Of a DNA stretch of 64,000 nucleotides, positions 19,113 to 28,345 are shown in pieces; the first letter of the stretch is position 1; each line of letters opens with the position of its first letter. The translations under genes and the position numbers were made by a program. The stretch is from contig CAZRAL010000005.1 in NCBI GenBank assembly GCA_964598005.1, forward strand, positions 1-64,000. Direction: 5' to 3'. The notes under the pieces are model-generated. The model was not told the origin of the DNA, did no database searches, and saw only the letters and a program-made list of their open reading frames with translations. Source of the stretch: CAZRAL01 sp964598005 (GTDB lineage: Bacteria; Pseudomonadota; Gammaproteobacteria; Burkholderiales; Usitatibacteraceae).

Positions 19113-19681
19113 TAGGCGTGCCCCGCCGAGTCGGAAAAATTGGCGAAATTAAGCCCCAGCATTCCCATCGCTGCGGTCATACGATCGGCAGGCGGAGAAT
19201 CGAATATTACGTTGGGGTCAGCCCTTACCGTTAGCCAGCCATTGCGCTGAATTTCGTCTTCGAGCTGCCCGGCGCCCCAGCCGGCATAACCGAGCGTTAC
19301 CATGGCCCGCTCGGGGCCTGCGCCACGCGCCATGGCCTCCAGCACATCCTTCGATGCCGTCAACGCGATGTCGCTATTGATGGCCAGACTGGCATTCCAT
19401 GTTCCCGCAGGTTGGTGTAATACAAAACCGTGATCGGTTTGCACCGGCCCCCCGAAGTAGACAGGTTGCCTGGCCTGCGCGCTCGATGTGGGGTCGTCAA
19501 ATGGAATTTCGACTTGCTGGAAGAGCTGCGCCAGCGTCAGGTTAATCGGTTTATTGACCACCACCCCCAGCGCGCCTTGATCGGTATGCTCGCAGATATA
19601 GGTCAACGATCTGGAAAAATGCGGATCGGCCATGTTGGGCATGGCGATGAGAAAATGGTGGGTAAGGTTGACGATTTGCAT
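19112..19681 (-). CDS. yqgE: YqgE/AlgH family protein
   Basis: A 189-residue UPF0301 protein. Signatures include HFLIAMPNMADPHF at the start, GALGVVVNKP and, near the middle, YFGGPV. The molecular function is not settled; AlgH in Pseudomonas is linked to alginate regulation, and the protein binds nucleotides weakly in some species. It is the first gene of the yqgE-ruvX-pyrR-pyrB-pyrC unit. Only 57 bases separate its start from the divergent photolyase gene, so both promoters must be compact or overlap. Confidence 0.93.
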   Translation of the reverse strand: MQIVNLTHHFLIAMPNMADPHFSRSLTYICEHTDQGALGVVVNKPINLTLAQLFQQVEIPFDDPTSSAQARQPVYFGGPVQTDHGFVLHQPAGTWNASLAINSDIALTASKDVLEAMARGAGPERAMVTLGYAGWGAGQLEDEIQRNGWLTVRADPNVIFDSPPADRMTAAMGMLGLNFANFSDSAGHA

Positions 19682-19738
19682 CTCGAATAGAATGGCATTT
19701 TACCTTTCCGCGCCCTCGGGCACAAATACAGCCTGTCC

Positions 19739-21181
19739 ATGAGCCTTTATTCCCGTGCATTATTCTGGTTTCGGCGCGATTTGCGTCTGGATGATAACGC
19801 CGCGCTCTACCGTGCGCTTCAATCGGCGAAACAGGTTTTTTGTGTTTTTGTTTTTGATCGCGACATTCTCGATACACTCCCCAGCCGCACCGACCGACGT
19901 GTGGAATTTATCTGGGAAAGTATCGCCGAATTAAAAGCGGAGTTGCAACGGCATGGTGGCGATTTGATCGTAAGGCATGACCATGCGGATCGAATCATTC
20001 CCGCACTGGCTCAAGAATTGGGTGTAGAGGCGGTATTCGCCAACGAAGATTACGAGCCGATGGCGGTGGATCGCGATGCACGAGTCAACTTAGCTTTGGG
20101 CAAAGAAGGAATCGCCTTTTGCACGTTCAAGGACACGACGATCTTCGCGAAAGATGAAGTGCTCACCCAGACAGGACAGCCCTTCAGCGTATTTACGCCC
20201 TACAAAAAAGCATGGCTGAAAAAGCTGAATGATTTCTATCTGCGACCCTACCCTGTGGAGAAGTATCTTTCTCGTCTAGCCACGCCCGCTTTACCGGTAG
20301 GTCTGGCAACGCTGGAAGAATTGGGGTTCGCCCGCACCAATTTGCGAACCTTGGGTATTCCAACTGGAATATCGGGGGCGCAAGTTTTATTTGCAGATTT
20401 TGTATCGCGGATAGGGCAGTATCAAATGGCACGTGATTTTCCCGCACGAAAAGGAGTGTCGTATCTCTCAATTCATAACCGGTTCGGCACCATTTCCATC
20501 AGGCAACTGGCCGCAACGGCGTATGCAGAGACGCTGTTAGGTGCAAACCCGGGCGCGGAAACCTGGCTCTCAGAGCTTATTTGGCGCGACTTTTATTTCC
20601 AGATTCTTTACCATGCCCCTTATGCCGTACATTCGGCATTTCGCCGCGAATACAATGCAATTTGCTGGTCAAACGACAAAGCATTATTCCAGGCGTGGTG
20701 CGAAGCCTGTACCGGCTATCCGCTGGTCGACGCAGCCATGCGGCAACTCAATCTGACCGGTTATATGCATAACCGTTTGCGTATGGTTGCAGCCAGTTTT
20801 CTCGTTAAGGATTTGCTGATTGATTGGCGGTGGGGCGAAAAATATTTCGCCGACAATCTCAACGATTTCGATCTTGCCGCCAATAACGGCGGCTGGCAAT
20901 GGGCAGCTTCCACAGGTTGCGATGCGCAACCGTACTTTCGTATTTTTAATCCGGTGACACAGTCGGAGCGCTTCGATCCACACGGCAAATTTATCCGCCG
21001 TTACCTACCCGAATTGGCCAACGTACCGGATAAGTTCATTCATGCACCGTGGACATTGCCTGCCGTAGATCAACATGCTTTGGGTATGGTCATTGGTACC
21101 GATTATCCGGCGCCGATTGTTGATCATGCCGTGCAGCGGGAACGGGCATTGGCGTTATATAAATCCGTCAAAACCCAATAG
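19739..21181 (+). CDS. phrB: Deoxyribodipyrimidine photolyase (class I CPD type)
   Basis: A 480-residue flavoprotein that uses blue light to split cyclobutane pyrimidine dimers. The N-terminal antenna domain opens with LFWFRRDLRLDDN. The C-terminal FAD domain contains the ELIWRDFYFQIL segment, the DNA-lesion and FAD region GYPLVDAAMRQLNLTGYMHN and NNGGWQWAASTGCDAQPYFR. The WQWAAS...D pattern fits class I CPD photolyases rather than cryptochrome-DASH. The antenna chromophore (MTHF or a deazaflavin) cannot be assigned. It points away from yqgE and is followed by a tRNA gene after 72 bases. Confidence 0.95.
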   Translation: MSLYSRALFWFRRDLRLDDNAALYRALQSAKQVFCVFVFDRDILDTLPSRTDRRVEFIWESIAELKAELQRHGGDLIVRHDHADRIIPALAQELGVEAVFANEDYEPMAVDRDARVNLALGKEGIAFCTFKDTTIFAKDEVLTQTGQPFSVFTPYKKAWLKKLNDFYLRPYPVEKYLSRLATPALPVGLATLEELGFARTNLRTLGIPTGISGAQVLFADFVSRIGQYQMARDFPARKGVSYLSIHNRFGTISIRQLAATAYAETLLGANPGAETWLSELIWRDFYFQILYHAPYAVHSAFRREYNAICWSNDKALFQAWCEACTGYPLVDAAMRQLNLTGYMHNRLRMVAASFLVKDLLIDWRWGEKYFADNLNDFDLAANNGGWQWAASTGCDAQPYFRIFNPVTQSERFDPHGKFIRRYLPELANVPDKFIHAPWTLPAVDQHALGMVIGTDYPAPIVDHAVQRERALALYKSVKTQ

Positions 21182-21253
21182 AAAAGACCTGCCTTGCAGA
21201 TTGCTGGTTAACGTATCAAAAAACAAACGAGATTGGTAAAATGTTTACTTACA

Positions 21254-21329
<76 letters not shown>

Positions 21330-21353
21330 TTCTTACCAGGGATGGTTATTCTT

Positions 21354-21704
21354 TTAGACTGAAAACGAAGAACCACAGCCACAGGTGCTGCTGGCATTGG
21401 GGTTTTTGATGACGAACTGCGCGCCTTCAAGGCCCTCGGTGTAATCGATTTCCGCACCAACCAGATATTGATAACTCATTGGATCAATGAGCAGTTTAAC
21501 GCCGTTTTTTTCCATCACCGTATCGTCTTCATTCGACAATTCGTCGAAAGTAAAGCCGTACTGCAAACCGGAACACCCGCCCCCGGTCACAAATACTCGC
21601 AACTTGAGCTCCTGATTGCCCTCTTCTTCGATAAGCGCTTTCACTTTATCGGCGGCACTATCCGAAAACACCAGCGGATCCGGCATCATCGACATATCGT
21701 TCAT
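21354..21704 (-). CDS. erpA: Iron-sulfur cluster insertion protein ErpA
   Basis: A 116-residue A-type carrier (HesB/IscA fold) that delivers [Fe-S] clusters to target enzymes, notably in isoprenoid synthesis. The three cluster-binding cysteines are in place: one in TGGGCSGLQYGF and two in the C-terminal CGCGSSF. AGAGGAG lies eight bases before the ATG. It is the downstream neighbour of the bactofilin gene on the same strand, an order often seen in betaproteobacteria. Confidence 0.95.
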   Translation of the reverse strand: MNDMSMMPDPLVFSDSAADKVKALIEEEGNQELKLRVFVTGGGCSGLQYGFTFDELSNEDDTVMEKNGVKLLIDPMSYQYLVGAEIDYTEGLEGAQFVIKNPNASSTCGCGSSFSV

Positions 21705-21743
21705 TTGAATTCTCCTCTTTCGTTTACCTGCTACTGGACAATT

Positions 21744-22151
21744 TTAATTGCCAGCAGCAGATTTAAATTCGATTACTTTATCGTCCATTTTGAGATGCCC
21801 CTGATAGGTCATACGCCCTATAACAACAGCACCCACGTGGATTTCAATCGATTTATAACTGATATCTCCTGTGACATGTGCTTTAGGCATGAGTTCGATA
21901 TATTCCCCAGCACGTACAGGCCCTATCACACTGCCATTGATTACGACGTGCGCAACCTCGATTTCCCCTTCCACTTTGGCCAGTTCGGAGAGCACCAGTG
22001 TTCCTGGCTTGTCCCCGGCTGATTTGATATTTCCTTTGATATGCCCATCGATACGCAAACCACCGGTGAAGATGATATCCCCCGAAATAGTAGTTCCTGC
22101 CCCAATCAAACTATCTATCGGGCTGGGTTTTGTAGCTGATTTATTAAACAT
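21744..22151 (-). CDS. Bactofilin (polymer-forming cytoskeletal protein)
   Basis: A 135-residue protein with a bactofilin domain (DUF583) over most of its length. It shows the repeating beta-helix pattern (DSLIGAGTTISGDI, GGLRIDGHIKGNI, LSELAKVEGEIEVAHVVINGSV). Bactofilins polymerise without nucleotide on the inner face of the membrane and organise cell-wall enzymes. The short polar N- and C-terminal tails are typical. AGAGGAG is well placed before the ATG. It follows the DUF6776 gene after 12 bases; that membrane coiled-coil protein may be its anchor or partner. Confidence 0.93.
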   Translation of the reverse strand: MFNKSATKPSPIDSLIGAGTTISGDIIFTGGLRIDGHIKGNIKSAGDKPGTLVLSELAKVEGEIEVAHVVINGSVIGPVRAGEYIELMPKAHVTGDISYKSIEIHVGAVVIGRMTYQGHLKMDDKVIEFKSAAGN

Positions 22152-22163
22152 AAGAGCTCCTCT

Positions 22164-22928
22164 TTATAAGTTTAAGGTCTTGGTACTGCGAACGTCATAC
22201 CCCGGTAAGCCAAGCACCCTTATTTGTATGCTTTTTAGTTGTGTGCCAAGTGGAATTTTAATCCTGCCATCCACCTTTCGGTAATATTTGAATTCAATTT
22301 CGTTGCCGGGCATTTTGAGGGCGGCATCGTCTGGAAAACTCAATGTGTTTACTTGTGTGCCATTGATCGCTCGTGCGATGACTTGTACCTTACCCTTAAA
22401 ATCTTGCCTGCGTTGCCCGCCCATGGTCAACAACATTCGGTAGCGATACTCGTTCGGCTGTGCATCCGCCTCTACTTTCAGATTGGTAATGACTAACCCT
22501 TCGGGCACACTTCCTGCAGACATGATGTTACGTAAAAACCCCAGATCTTCTTTTATCCCCGCATTTTCTTCCTGCAGCTGGGAAACGTTTTTCGCCAATT
22601 CCTGTTGAGCTGCTTTTTCAACATTTAATTGCCCCTCACGTTCATTCAAATGGCTTTTAAAGGTAATGACCTCTTGACGCAAACGTTCGTTTTCCTGGGT
22701 TAATTTGGTAATTTGTGCAGCAGCTTCTTTACGATTAAAGCCGGTAATGCGATAGCTGTTGTCGACTAGCCACCAGGCTACGGCACCAGCTACGCCCATC
22801 ATCAGTCCCCAGCCTGCAAATCGTATGTACCAAGGCAATTGATGCCGAATCGCCACCCTCGAGGAGCGGATGCCCACTTTGCTGCGAATACGCCGCCAAA
22901 GACCACGCAGTTTCATTTCGCTTAGCAT
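22164..22928 (-). CDS. DUF6776 family membrane coiled-coil protein
   Basis: A 254-residue protein with a basic N-terminal stretch, one transmembrane helix (about residues 35-53), a coiled coil (about 64-125, rich in heptad L/E/Q) and a C-terminal beta domain of about 120 residues. It resembles the DUF6776 proteins found next to bactofilin and erpA in betaproteobacteria. No reaction is known. Topology suggests a periplasmic C-terminus and a cytoplasmic basic tail. GGGAGG is well spaced before the ATG. It is transcribed with bactofilin and erpA. Confidence 0.8.
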   Translation of the reverse strand: MLSEMKLRGLWRRIRSKVGIRSSRVAIRHQLPWYIRFAGWGLMMGVAGAVAWWLVDNSYRITGFNRKEAAAQITKLTQENERLRQEVITFKSHLNEREGQLNVEKAAQQELAKNVSQLQEENAGIKEDLGFLRNIMSAGSVPEGLVITNLKVEADAQPNEYRYRMLLTMGGQRRQDFKGKVQVIARAINGTQVNTLSFPDDAALKMPGNEIEFKYYRKVDGRIKIPLGTQLKSIQIRVLGLPGYDVRSTKTLNL

Positions 22929-22987
22929 GATGCCTCCCGCTCGACCAATATGTATTTCTTTCTAAAAAAAGAGTGCTAGCCATAAGG

Positions 22988-23014
22988 AAAAAAGCCGCAC
23001 AAGGCGGCCTTTTT
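22988..23014 (-). terminator. Intrinsic terminator of rplM-rpsI
   Basis: On the minus strand GCCGC and GCGGC pair around CTTGT and are followed by six T. On the plus strand the hairpin is followed by five T after one C, so it may act in both directions. It lies 24 bases beyond the rpsI stop. Confidence 0.85.
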
Positions 23015-23037
23015 CAAACCATGCAATCGATTGGTTT

Positions 23038-23430
23038 TTAACGCTTCGAAAATTGCTTGCGGCGGCGGGCTTTATGTAGCCCCACCTTTTTACGCTCAAC
23101 TTCCCGAGCATCTCGTGTAACCAAGCCCGCTTTTGACAAAACGGGTTTCAGATTGGCATCAAAATCAATCAAAGCGCGCGTAATGCCATGGCGTACTGCA
23201 CCAGCTTGACCCGATTCTCCACCACCCAGAACATTAATCTTGATATCAAATTGATCGTTGCGCCCCACCAATTCCAGAGGCTGACGAACAATCATGCGTC
23301 CTGTCTCACGGGAAAAATAAACATCCAAAGGCTTGTCGTTTACAACAATCGCACCTTTACCGGGTTTGATAAACACACGCGCCACTGCATTTTTGCGTCG
23401 TCCCGTTCCGTAATAATATTTACCAACCAT
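23038..23430 (-). CDS. rpsI: 30S ribosomal protein S9
   Basis: A 130-residue S9 protein. The N-terminal YYGTGRRKNAVARVF, the central LGGGESGQAGAVRHGITRAL and the basic C-terminus ending KQFSKR, which reaches the P-site tRNA, are all present. AAGGA precedes the ATG. It follows rplM by eight bases, the universal L13-S9 operon, and ends at a clear terminator. Confidence 0.98.
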   Translation of the reverse strand: MVGKYYYGTGRRKNAVARVFIKPGKGAIVVNDKPLDVYFSRETGRMIVRQPLELVGRNDQFDIKINVLGGGESGQAGAVRHGITRALIDFDANLKPVLSKAGLVTRDAREVERKKVGLHKARRRKQFSKR

Positions 23431-23438
23431 GATAATCC

Positions 23439-23867
23439 TTAAACGTTAAGTATTTTGGGTTGCTGGGCAGTATGAGGATGAGTTGTGCCAGTATAGACTT
23501 TAAGTTTCTTGATCATGGCATATCCAAGCGGCCCTTTTGGAAGCATGCCTTTTACTGCTTTTTCCAAAACACGTTCCGGGTGTTTTTGTTGAAGTTTATT
23601 AAAATTCGTTTCATAAATTCCACCGGGGAACCCTGAATGGCGAAAATATTTTTTTTGTTCCCCTTTGTTGCCGGTTACGCGCAGCTTTTCAACGTTGGTA
23701 ACCACGATAAAATCACCTGTATCCACGTGAGGCGTAAATTCAGGTTTGTGCTTGCCGCGTAGGCGACGCGCGACCTCGCACGCTAGACGGCCCAACACCT
23801 TATCTGTTGCATCGACAACAAACCACTCATGAACAACTTCTTGCGGTTTGGCTGAAAAGGTTTTCAT
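23439..23867 (-). CDS. rplM: 50S ribosomal protein L13
   Basis: A 142-residue L13 protein, the normal length, beginning MKTFSAKPQEV. A longer frame runs upstream to 23936, but its extra 23 residues have no family match and include the expected leader. ATG 23867 has a GGTAATGG stretch upstream. Conserved segments are DKVLGRLACEVARRLRGKHK and LPKGPLGYAMIKKLKVY. L13 binds 23S rRNA early in assembly. The 125 bases before it are shared with the divergent OsmC gene. Confidence 0.97.
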   Translation of the reverse strand: MKTFSAKPQEVVHEWFVVDATDKVLGRLACEVARRLRGKHKPEFTPHVDTGDFIVVTNVEKLRVTGNKGEQKKYFRHSGFPGGIYETNFNKLQQKHPERVLEKAVKGMLPKGPLGYAMIKKLKVYTGTTHPHTAQQPKILNV

Positions 23868-23992
23868 ATTCCCATTACCTTTGTTGAAAATTGTTGCAAA
23901 AAGCCATAATAGAACAGGAAAGTATAATAAATTCAATAACCAGCTGTCAAATTTTCCCTTGATATGACTGGATTAATAAACAGGAATAACCT

Positions 23993-24409
23993 ATGAAAGC
24001 AAAAATAAAGTGGATCGACAAAGTGGCGTTTTTAGGGGAAACTGAAAGCGGTCACGCCGTAGTGATGGGTGGCAGCCCGCAGGCTGGCGGTCGAAACATT
24101 GGGCCACGTCCCATGGAAATGGTATTAATCGGCACCGGAGCATGTAGTGCCTTCGATGTAGTCCATATTTTGAAAAAGGCTCGTCAGCCCATAACAGATT
24201 GTGAGGTTTTGCTTGAAGCAGAGCGCGCTGATACAGAACCAAAAGTATTCACGCGGATTCATTTCCATTATGTGGTCACAGGCTTAAACTTGAATCCTGT
24301 TCAGATCGAGCGTGCGATCAAGCTATCGGCTGAAAAGTATTGCTCTGCATCGGCAATGCTTGCCAAAACAGCTACGATTTCCTACGACTTTTCTATTAAG
24401 GATACGTAA
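23993..24409 (+). CDS. OsmC family protein (redox-active cysteine type)
   Basis: A 138-residue OsmC/Ohr-fold protein. Both conserved cysteines are seen, one in GTGACSAFDVVHIL and one in AEKYCSASAML. These form the peroxidatic pair in Ohr and OsmC. It is closer to the YhfA-like OsmC group than to organic hydroperoxide resistance Ohr, judging by RPMEMVLIGTGACS. It probably reduces hydroperoxides or acts on acyl-type substrates; the substrate is not known. It is divergent from rplM and converges on coq7 with only 17 bases between stops. Confidence 0.87.
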   Translation: MKAKIKWIDKVAFLGETESGHAVVMGGSPQAGGRNIGPRPMEMVLIGTGACSAFDVVHILKKARQPITDCEVLLEAERADTEPKVFTRIHFHYVVTGLNLNPVQIERAIKLSAEKYCSASAMLAKTATISYDFSIKDT

Positions 24410-24426
24410 TCGAAGCCTATTCCGAA

Positions 24427-25062
24427 CTATACCCAGTATGTCGTACGAGTCATTAATTTCGATGCAAGACGCATCATTTGCTTCACAAAGGCTGGTAGAT
24501 CGATAGCGTTTTGCTGTTTGCCGGTTTCACCATGCCTGATTTCGTCTTCTCGCATTTTTTCAAGCACCTTGCGGCTGAGGTTATCCGTCGCGGGTAATTG
24601 CAGGAGATGGTTATCCAAATGTTTTTCAACTTGTCTTTCGGTTTCGACTAGGAAACCCATGCTCCAGCGATCCCCGGCAAGTCCGCTGAGCACCCCTAAC
24701 CCATATGACCCTGCATACCATAAAGGATTGAGTATGCTTTTAGCGCCGCCCAATTCATTGAGACGGTTTTCACACCATGCCAAATGATCATGCTCCTCCT
24801 GCGCTGCATTTTGCAAAAGCTGCCTGATAGTTTCATCGCGAGCAACCAATGCCTGCCCTTGATAAAGGGCTTGGGCACAGATTTCACCACAGTGGTTGAT
24901 ACGCATCAGACGTACCGACTGATCCTTCTCGGCTGAAGAAAGTGGAACCGGGTTTTCATTTACCCGCTCTTCACCAGCCCAAGATCGATGCGAATGTGCA
25001 GGGGAAAATAGGGTTTTTAGTCCCGCATCAAATTCACAAATAAATTTATCAATAAGGTGCAT
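24427..25062 (-). CDS. coq7: 2-polyprenyl-3-methyl-6-methoxy-1,4-benzoquinone monooxygenase (Coq7)
   Basis: A 211-residue di-iron carboxylate protein that hydroxylates C6 of the ubiquinone ring in place of UbiF. The iron ligands are in MRINHCGEICAQALYQGQ and EEHDHLAWCENRL in the first half and in the later LREDE-like EKMREDEIRHGE segment. It is membrane associated. Coq7 in place of UbiF is frequent in beta- and gammaproteobacteria. The gene is monocistronic here, between the OsmC gene and a porin terminator. Confidence 0.95.
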   Translation of the reverse strand: MHLIDKFICEFDAGLKTLFSPAHSHRSWAGEERVNENPVPLSSAEKDQSVRLMRINHCGEICAQALYQGQALVARDETIRQLLQNAAQEEHDHLAWCENRLNELGGAKSILNPLWYAGSYGLGVLSGLAGDRWSMGFLVETERQVEKHLDNHLLQLPATDNLSRKVLEKMREDEIRHGETGKQQNAIDLPAFVKQMMRLASKLMTRTTYWV

Positions 25063-25080
25063 GGTTTTAAAGAAACAAAA

Positions 25081-25106
25081 CGGGCAGCGTTTTTACACGC
25101 TGCCCG
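25081..25106 (-). terminator. Intrinsic terminator of the porin gene
   Basis: A perfect 10-bp stem, CGGGCAGCGT at 25081-25090 with ACGCTGCCCG at 25097-25106, and a 6-base loop. On the minus strand it is followed by TTTTGTTTCTTT. It lies 29 bases after the porin stop. Confidence 0.92.
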
Positions 25107-25135
25107 TTGCTTTGCCACATGAAATGAAAGCCAGG

Positions 25136-26239
25136 TCAGAATACGTGCTTGACACCAACGCCAAAGCCACGGGGATCGCTATCCGCACCTACACCACCCA
25201 ACGGGTTCATGCCGAAGTTATAAGAAGCGGCGCTATTATTGCGGATGCCCGTATACAACGCATATAGATTGCTACGCTTGGACAACCAATAATTAGCACC
25301 CAACGTTAGCGCCTTTCCAGAAGCGCCTGTTGTGGCTCCCCCGTCTTTCGCATAACCATAGCTCAGATAGGGGTTCCATGCACCAGAAGTTGTTTGAACA
25401 GAAAGCATATAGGCTTTTTTGGTGGTAAACCCGGTTTTCTTGATGCGTTCAATCATTCCACCAAACTTGAAAGTGCCGACCGTTAGCAAAGCGCTAAGCT
25501 CATTGCCAGTTTCTTTAACACCACCGGTAGGCGTAGAACCAGCCTGGTTACTATGACGTTCAAACGCGTAACCCAGCGAAAAGGGGCCTGATGCATACAT
25601 CAGGCTCGCTGCATAGGTGTAGGGATTTGCTGAGCTTGTTTTTGCTTCATTGGCTGAGTAATGAAACTTCGCCTGAAAACCATTCATGTTCGGCGTCCAA
25701 TACTGGATGGCGTTGTTTTCGCGGCGGTCAAAATTGCCTGAATCGTGCATCACCGTGGTGTAGGCACCGATAGTCACATTACTAGTGGGGTCTACGCCGA
25801 TTGAAGACACTTTGTAAGGGGTATCCCAGCGTCCAATCAGGAGCGAACCAAAATCGCCTTCAAGACCGACTGCAGAATTGCGGCTGGCTAACCCTTTACC
25901 GCCATTACCCGAAATACTGCAACCTCCATTGGGGGTGGTGCCCGTTGAGGGATTGCCGCCAGCGCCACAAGCATCGTCAGGATTAACTTGTGATTCAAGC
26001 TGGAACCATGCCCTCAACCCACCACCCAAATCTTCGGTGCCGCGTACGCCTAAACGAGATGTCTGGTTCGCCACCCTGGTACGGCTTGCCACTGGCCCAT
26101 AGCCCCCACTAGCTTTTACGTTTTCAACTGTTACATCGAGCAGGCCATACAAAGTGACCGGGTTTGAAGATTGCGCCATGGCCGCAGGCACGGAAACCGC
26201 ACTAGCGACGGCGAGAGCGATCATCTTTTTATTCATCAA
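25136..26239 (-). CDS. Gram-negative porin (Burkholderiales-type general porin)
   Basis: A 367-residue outer-membrane protein with a 22-residue signal peptide ending AMAQ, then SSNPVTLYGLLDVTVE, the typical first strand. The motifs LGVRGTEDLGGGLRAWFQLE and the C-terminal GVGVKHVF with its terminal Phe mark the Gram_neg_porins family. A 16-strand trimer for small hydrophilic solutes is expected. Cysteines in the GGNPSTG-containing loop may form a disulfide. AAAGGAGA lies upstream of the ATG. The 258-bp AT-rich region upstream should hold the promoter; no operator was recognised. Confidence 0.95.
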   Translation of the reverse strand: MMNKKMIALAVASAVSVPAAMAQSSNPVTLYGLLDVTVENVKASGGYGPVASRTRVANQTSRLGVRGTEDLGGGLRAWFQLESQVNPDDACGAGGNPSTGTTPNGGCSISGNGGKGLASRNSAVGLEGDFGSLLIGRWDTPYKVSSIGVDPTSNVTIGAYTTVMHDSGNFDRRENNAIQYWTPNMNGFQAKFHYSANEAKTSSANPYTYAASLMYASGPFSLGYAFERHSNQAGSTPTGGVKETGNELSALLTVGTFKFGGMIERIKKTGFTTKKAYMLSVQTTSGAWNPYLSYGYAKDGGATTGASGKALTLGANYWLSKRSNLYALYTGIRNNSAASYNFGMNPLGGVGADSDPRGFGVGVKHVF

Positions 26240-26497
26240 AAATCTCCTTTGGTTAAGTTGAGGCTTTCTAATTCTTTACAGATTACGAAATTTGTATGAA
26301 GAGAGTTGAAAATACTAACGATTTTCAGCCAAGTTCAAACTACATCAAATATACGATTTTTTAAATACAATTTGATGATAGATAACTAATAACCCACACT
26401 ATATTAGTCAATATAGCCTTGCTTGCTCAAGCGCTATCTACAAATTCGCTACAAATTGCCGATGTATTAATCATTATGTTGCGCGAATGCAACAAAT
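26240..26497. other. AT-rich intergenic region upstream of the porin
   Basis: This stretch lies between the porin start and the trpC end, both on the minus strand. It has no open frame worth calling. It is clearly AT-rich compared with its flanks, as is common for strong regulated promoters. A 6-bp hairpin TGTTGC...GCAACA at 26477-26494 just after trpC could weakly end the trp transcript but lacks a T-run. Confidence 0.4.
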
Positions 26498-27304
26498 TTA
26501 ATGGTTTTTATCGGCAAAAAGCATAGCTAGCGCCTGCCCGGGATCTGAATACTGCATGAAGGCGCCCCCAATCAGGTAAGTATTCACTCCTGCATCTGAT
26601 AATTTTTTGACAATTTCGGGAGAGGTCACACCGCTTTCAGCAACAACGATGCGGTCTGCGGTGATTCTGGACTTCAACTCAAGCGTAATGGATATATCGA
26701 CAATAAATCGTTTGAGATCGCGGTTATTGATCCCAATCAATGGGGTTTGTAACTTGAGTGCGTCGTCTAATTCTGCTGCATGATGGGATTCGACTAATAC
26801 GGCCATTCCCAGTTCATGGGCCGTGCCTTCCAGTTCCTGCATCAGGTTTAAAGAGATGGCGCCAGAAATCAGCAGAATGCAATCTGCCCCCATGTCCCGT
26901 GCTTCAAAGATTTGATAAGGGTCAACGATAAAATCCTTGCGTAATACGGGCAACTGACAAGCGGCACGCGCAACTCTTAAATCTTCTGGTTTGCCCTGAA
27001 AGTATTGGCTGTCAGTCAGTACAGACAAGCATGCTGCGCCATGTTGTTCATAACTGGCTGCAAAAGCAGCAGGATCAAAGTTATTGCGAAATACTCCAGC
27101 GCTGGGGCTGGCTTTTTTGATTTCCGCGATTATCGCGGGCTGCTTTTTTTCGTGTTTGGCACGAAGGGCGCCGATAAAATCGCGTGGTTTAGCCTGGTCT
27201 CGTGCCAACGCCCGGAGTTCGGCAAGCGAACGAACCAACTTTGCCGCTGCCACTTCCTCATGCTTGGTGGCAAGAATTCTTTGCAGAATATCCGGCGCAC
27301 TCAC
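26498..27304 (-). CDS. trpC: Indole-3-glycerol-phosphate synthase
   Basis: A 268-residue TIM-barrel enzyme that closes the indole ring from CdRP. Key segments are IAEIKKASPSAG (catalytic Lys), VLRKDFIVDPYQI, IGINNRDLKRF and the phosphate-binding IGGAFMQ. The GTG at 27304 gives SAPDILQRI, the usual N-terminus. A TTG at 27325 would overlap trpD by 17 bases and add seven residues. It is a stand-alone TrpC without a fused TrpF, and is the last gene of the trpEGDC unit. Confidence 0.95.
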   Translation of the reverse strand: MSAPDILQRILATKHEEVAAAKLVRSLAELRALARDQAKPRDFIGALRAKHEKKQPAIIAEIKKASPSAGVFRNNFDPAAFAASYEQHGAACLSVLTDSQYFQGKPEDLRVARAACQLPVLRKDFIVDPYQIFEARDMGADCILLISGAISLNLMQELEGTAHELGMAVLVESHHAAELDDALKLQTPLIGINNRDLKRFIVDISITLELKSRITADRIVVAESGVTSPEIVKKLSDAGVNTYLIGGAFMQYSDPGQALAMLFADKNH

Positions 27305-27308
27305 AGCC

Positions 27309-28343
27309 TTAATTTTTAAATACAAAGTTATTGGTAAAAGTCACCAATTCATCGAGCTTATGGCGCGCTTTACCAGACTCGATCACCTCTCTCGCCAGCG
27401 TCACACCACCCCATAAATCAGCCGCCCGTTTAGCGACATAAATCGCCGCCCCTGCATTCAAAATGACGATGTCCCGGGCCGGGCCGGGCTTATTATCAAG
27501 TACATCCAGCAGCATCGTTTTCGAAACTTCTCCATTTGCAGCACGAATTGCGTCCAGCGGAGCTTTATCGAGCCCAAATTGCTTGGGTTCAATTTTGTAT
27601 TCCGTCACAAACCCGTGCTTTAGTTCGGCAACATACGTGGGGCCAGAGAGCGAAATTTCATCGAGTCCGTCCTCGCCGTGCACCACCATCACGTGTTTGC
27701 TGCCCAATTGTTTCAACACCCGTGCCTGTATTCCCACTAAATCGCCATGAAATACGCCCATGAGCTGATTGGGGGAACCGGCAGGATTGGTTAATGGGCC
27801 CAGAATATTGAGAATAGTGCGCATGCCCAATTCCTTGCGCACCGGGGCCGCAAATTTCATGGCCGGATGATGATTCGGCGCAAACATAAAGCCCAGCCCG
27901 ACCGTGGCAATCGATTGCGCGACCTGCTGCGGGGTAAGACTCAGATTGACGCCAAGGGATTCCAGCACATCTGCACTGCCGGACTGTGAGGAAACCGAAC
28001 GCCCGCCGTGTTTGGCGACTTTGGCGCCAGCCGCTGCGGCTACAAACGCTGCCGTGGTGGAAATATTGAAGGTATGCGCTTTATCTCCCCCTGTTCCACA
28101 GGTGTCCACCAAATGCTCGGTATCTGGGACGTCGACCCGGGTGGCAAATTCGCGCATCACGTATGCACTGGCAGCGATTTCCGAGACCGATTCCGTTTTT
28201 ACATGCAGCCCCATCAGAATAGCGGCAAGTTGCACTTGCGAAACCTTGCCTTGCAGAATTTGCCGCATCAAATCGACCATTTCGTCGTAAAAAATTTCGC
28301 GTTTATCTGAAAGGCGGCTGATGGCTTCTTGGGGTGTAAACAT
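27309..28343 (-). CDS. trpD: Anthranilate phosphoribosyltransferase
   Basis: A 344-residue enzyme transferring phosphoribose from PRPP to anthranilate. The PRPP motif DTCGTGGDKAHTFNIST and the KHGGRSVSSQSGSADVLE segment are present, as is the substrate region LGPLTNPAGSP. Length matches the family. It starts two bases after the trpG stop and ends four bases before trpC, so it lies in a tight operon. Confidence 0.97.
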   Translation of the reverse strand: MFTPQEAISRLSDKREIFYDEMVDLMRQILQGKVSQVQLAAILMGLHVKTESVSEIAASAYVMREFATRVDVPDTEHLVDTCGTGGDKAHTFNISTTAAFVAAAAGAKVAKHGGRSVSSQSGSADVLESLGVNLSLTPQQVAQSIATVGLGFMFAPNHHPAMKFAAPVRKELGMRTILNILGPLTNPAGSPNQLMGVFHGDLVGIQARVLKQLGSKHVMVVHGEDGLDEISLSGPTYVAELKHGFVTEYKIEPKQFGLDKAPLDAIRAANGEVSKTMLLDVLDNKPGPARDIVILNAGAAIYVAKRAADLWGGVTLAREVIESGKARHKLDELVTFTNNFVFKN

Positions 28344-28345
28344 GA

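Noticed and set aside
26477..26494. Hairpin after trpC as an intrinsic terminator
   Set aside because: Only a 6-bp stem and no T-run; noted under the intergenic entry instead.
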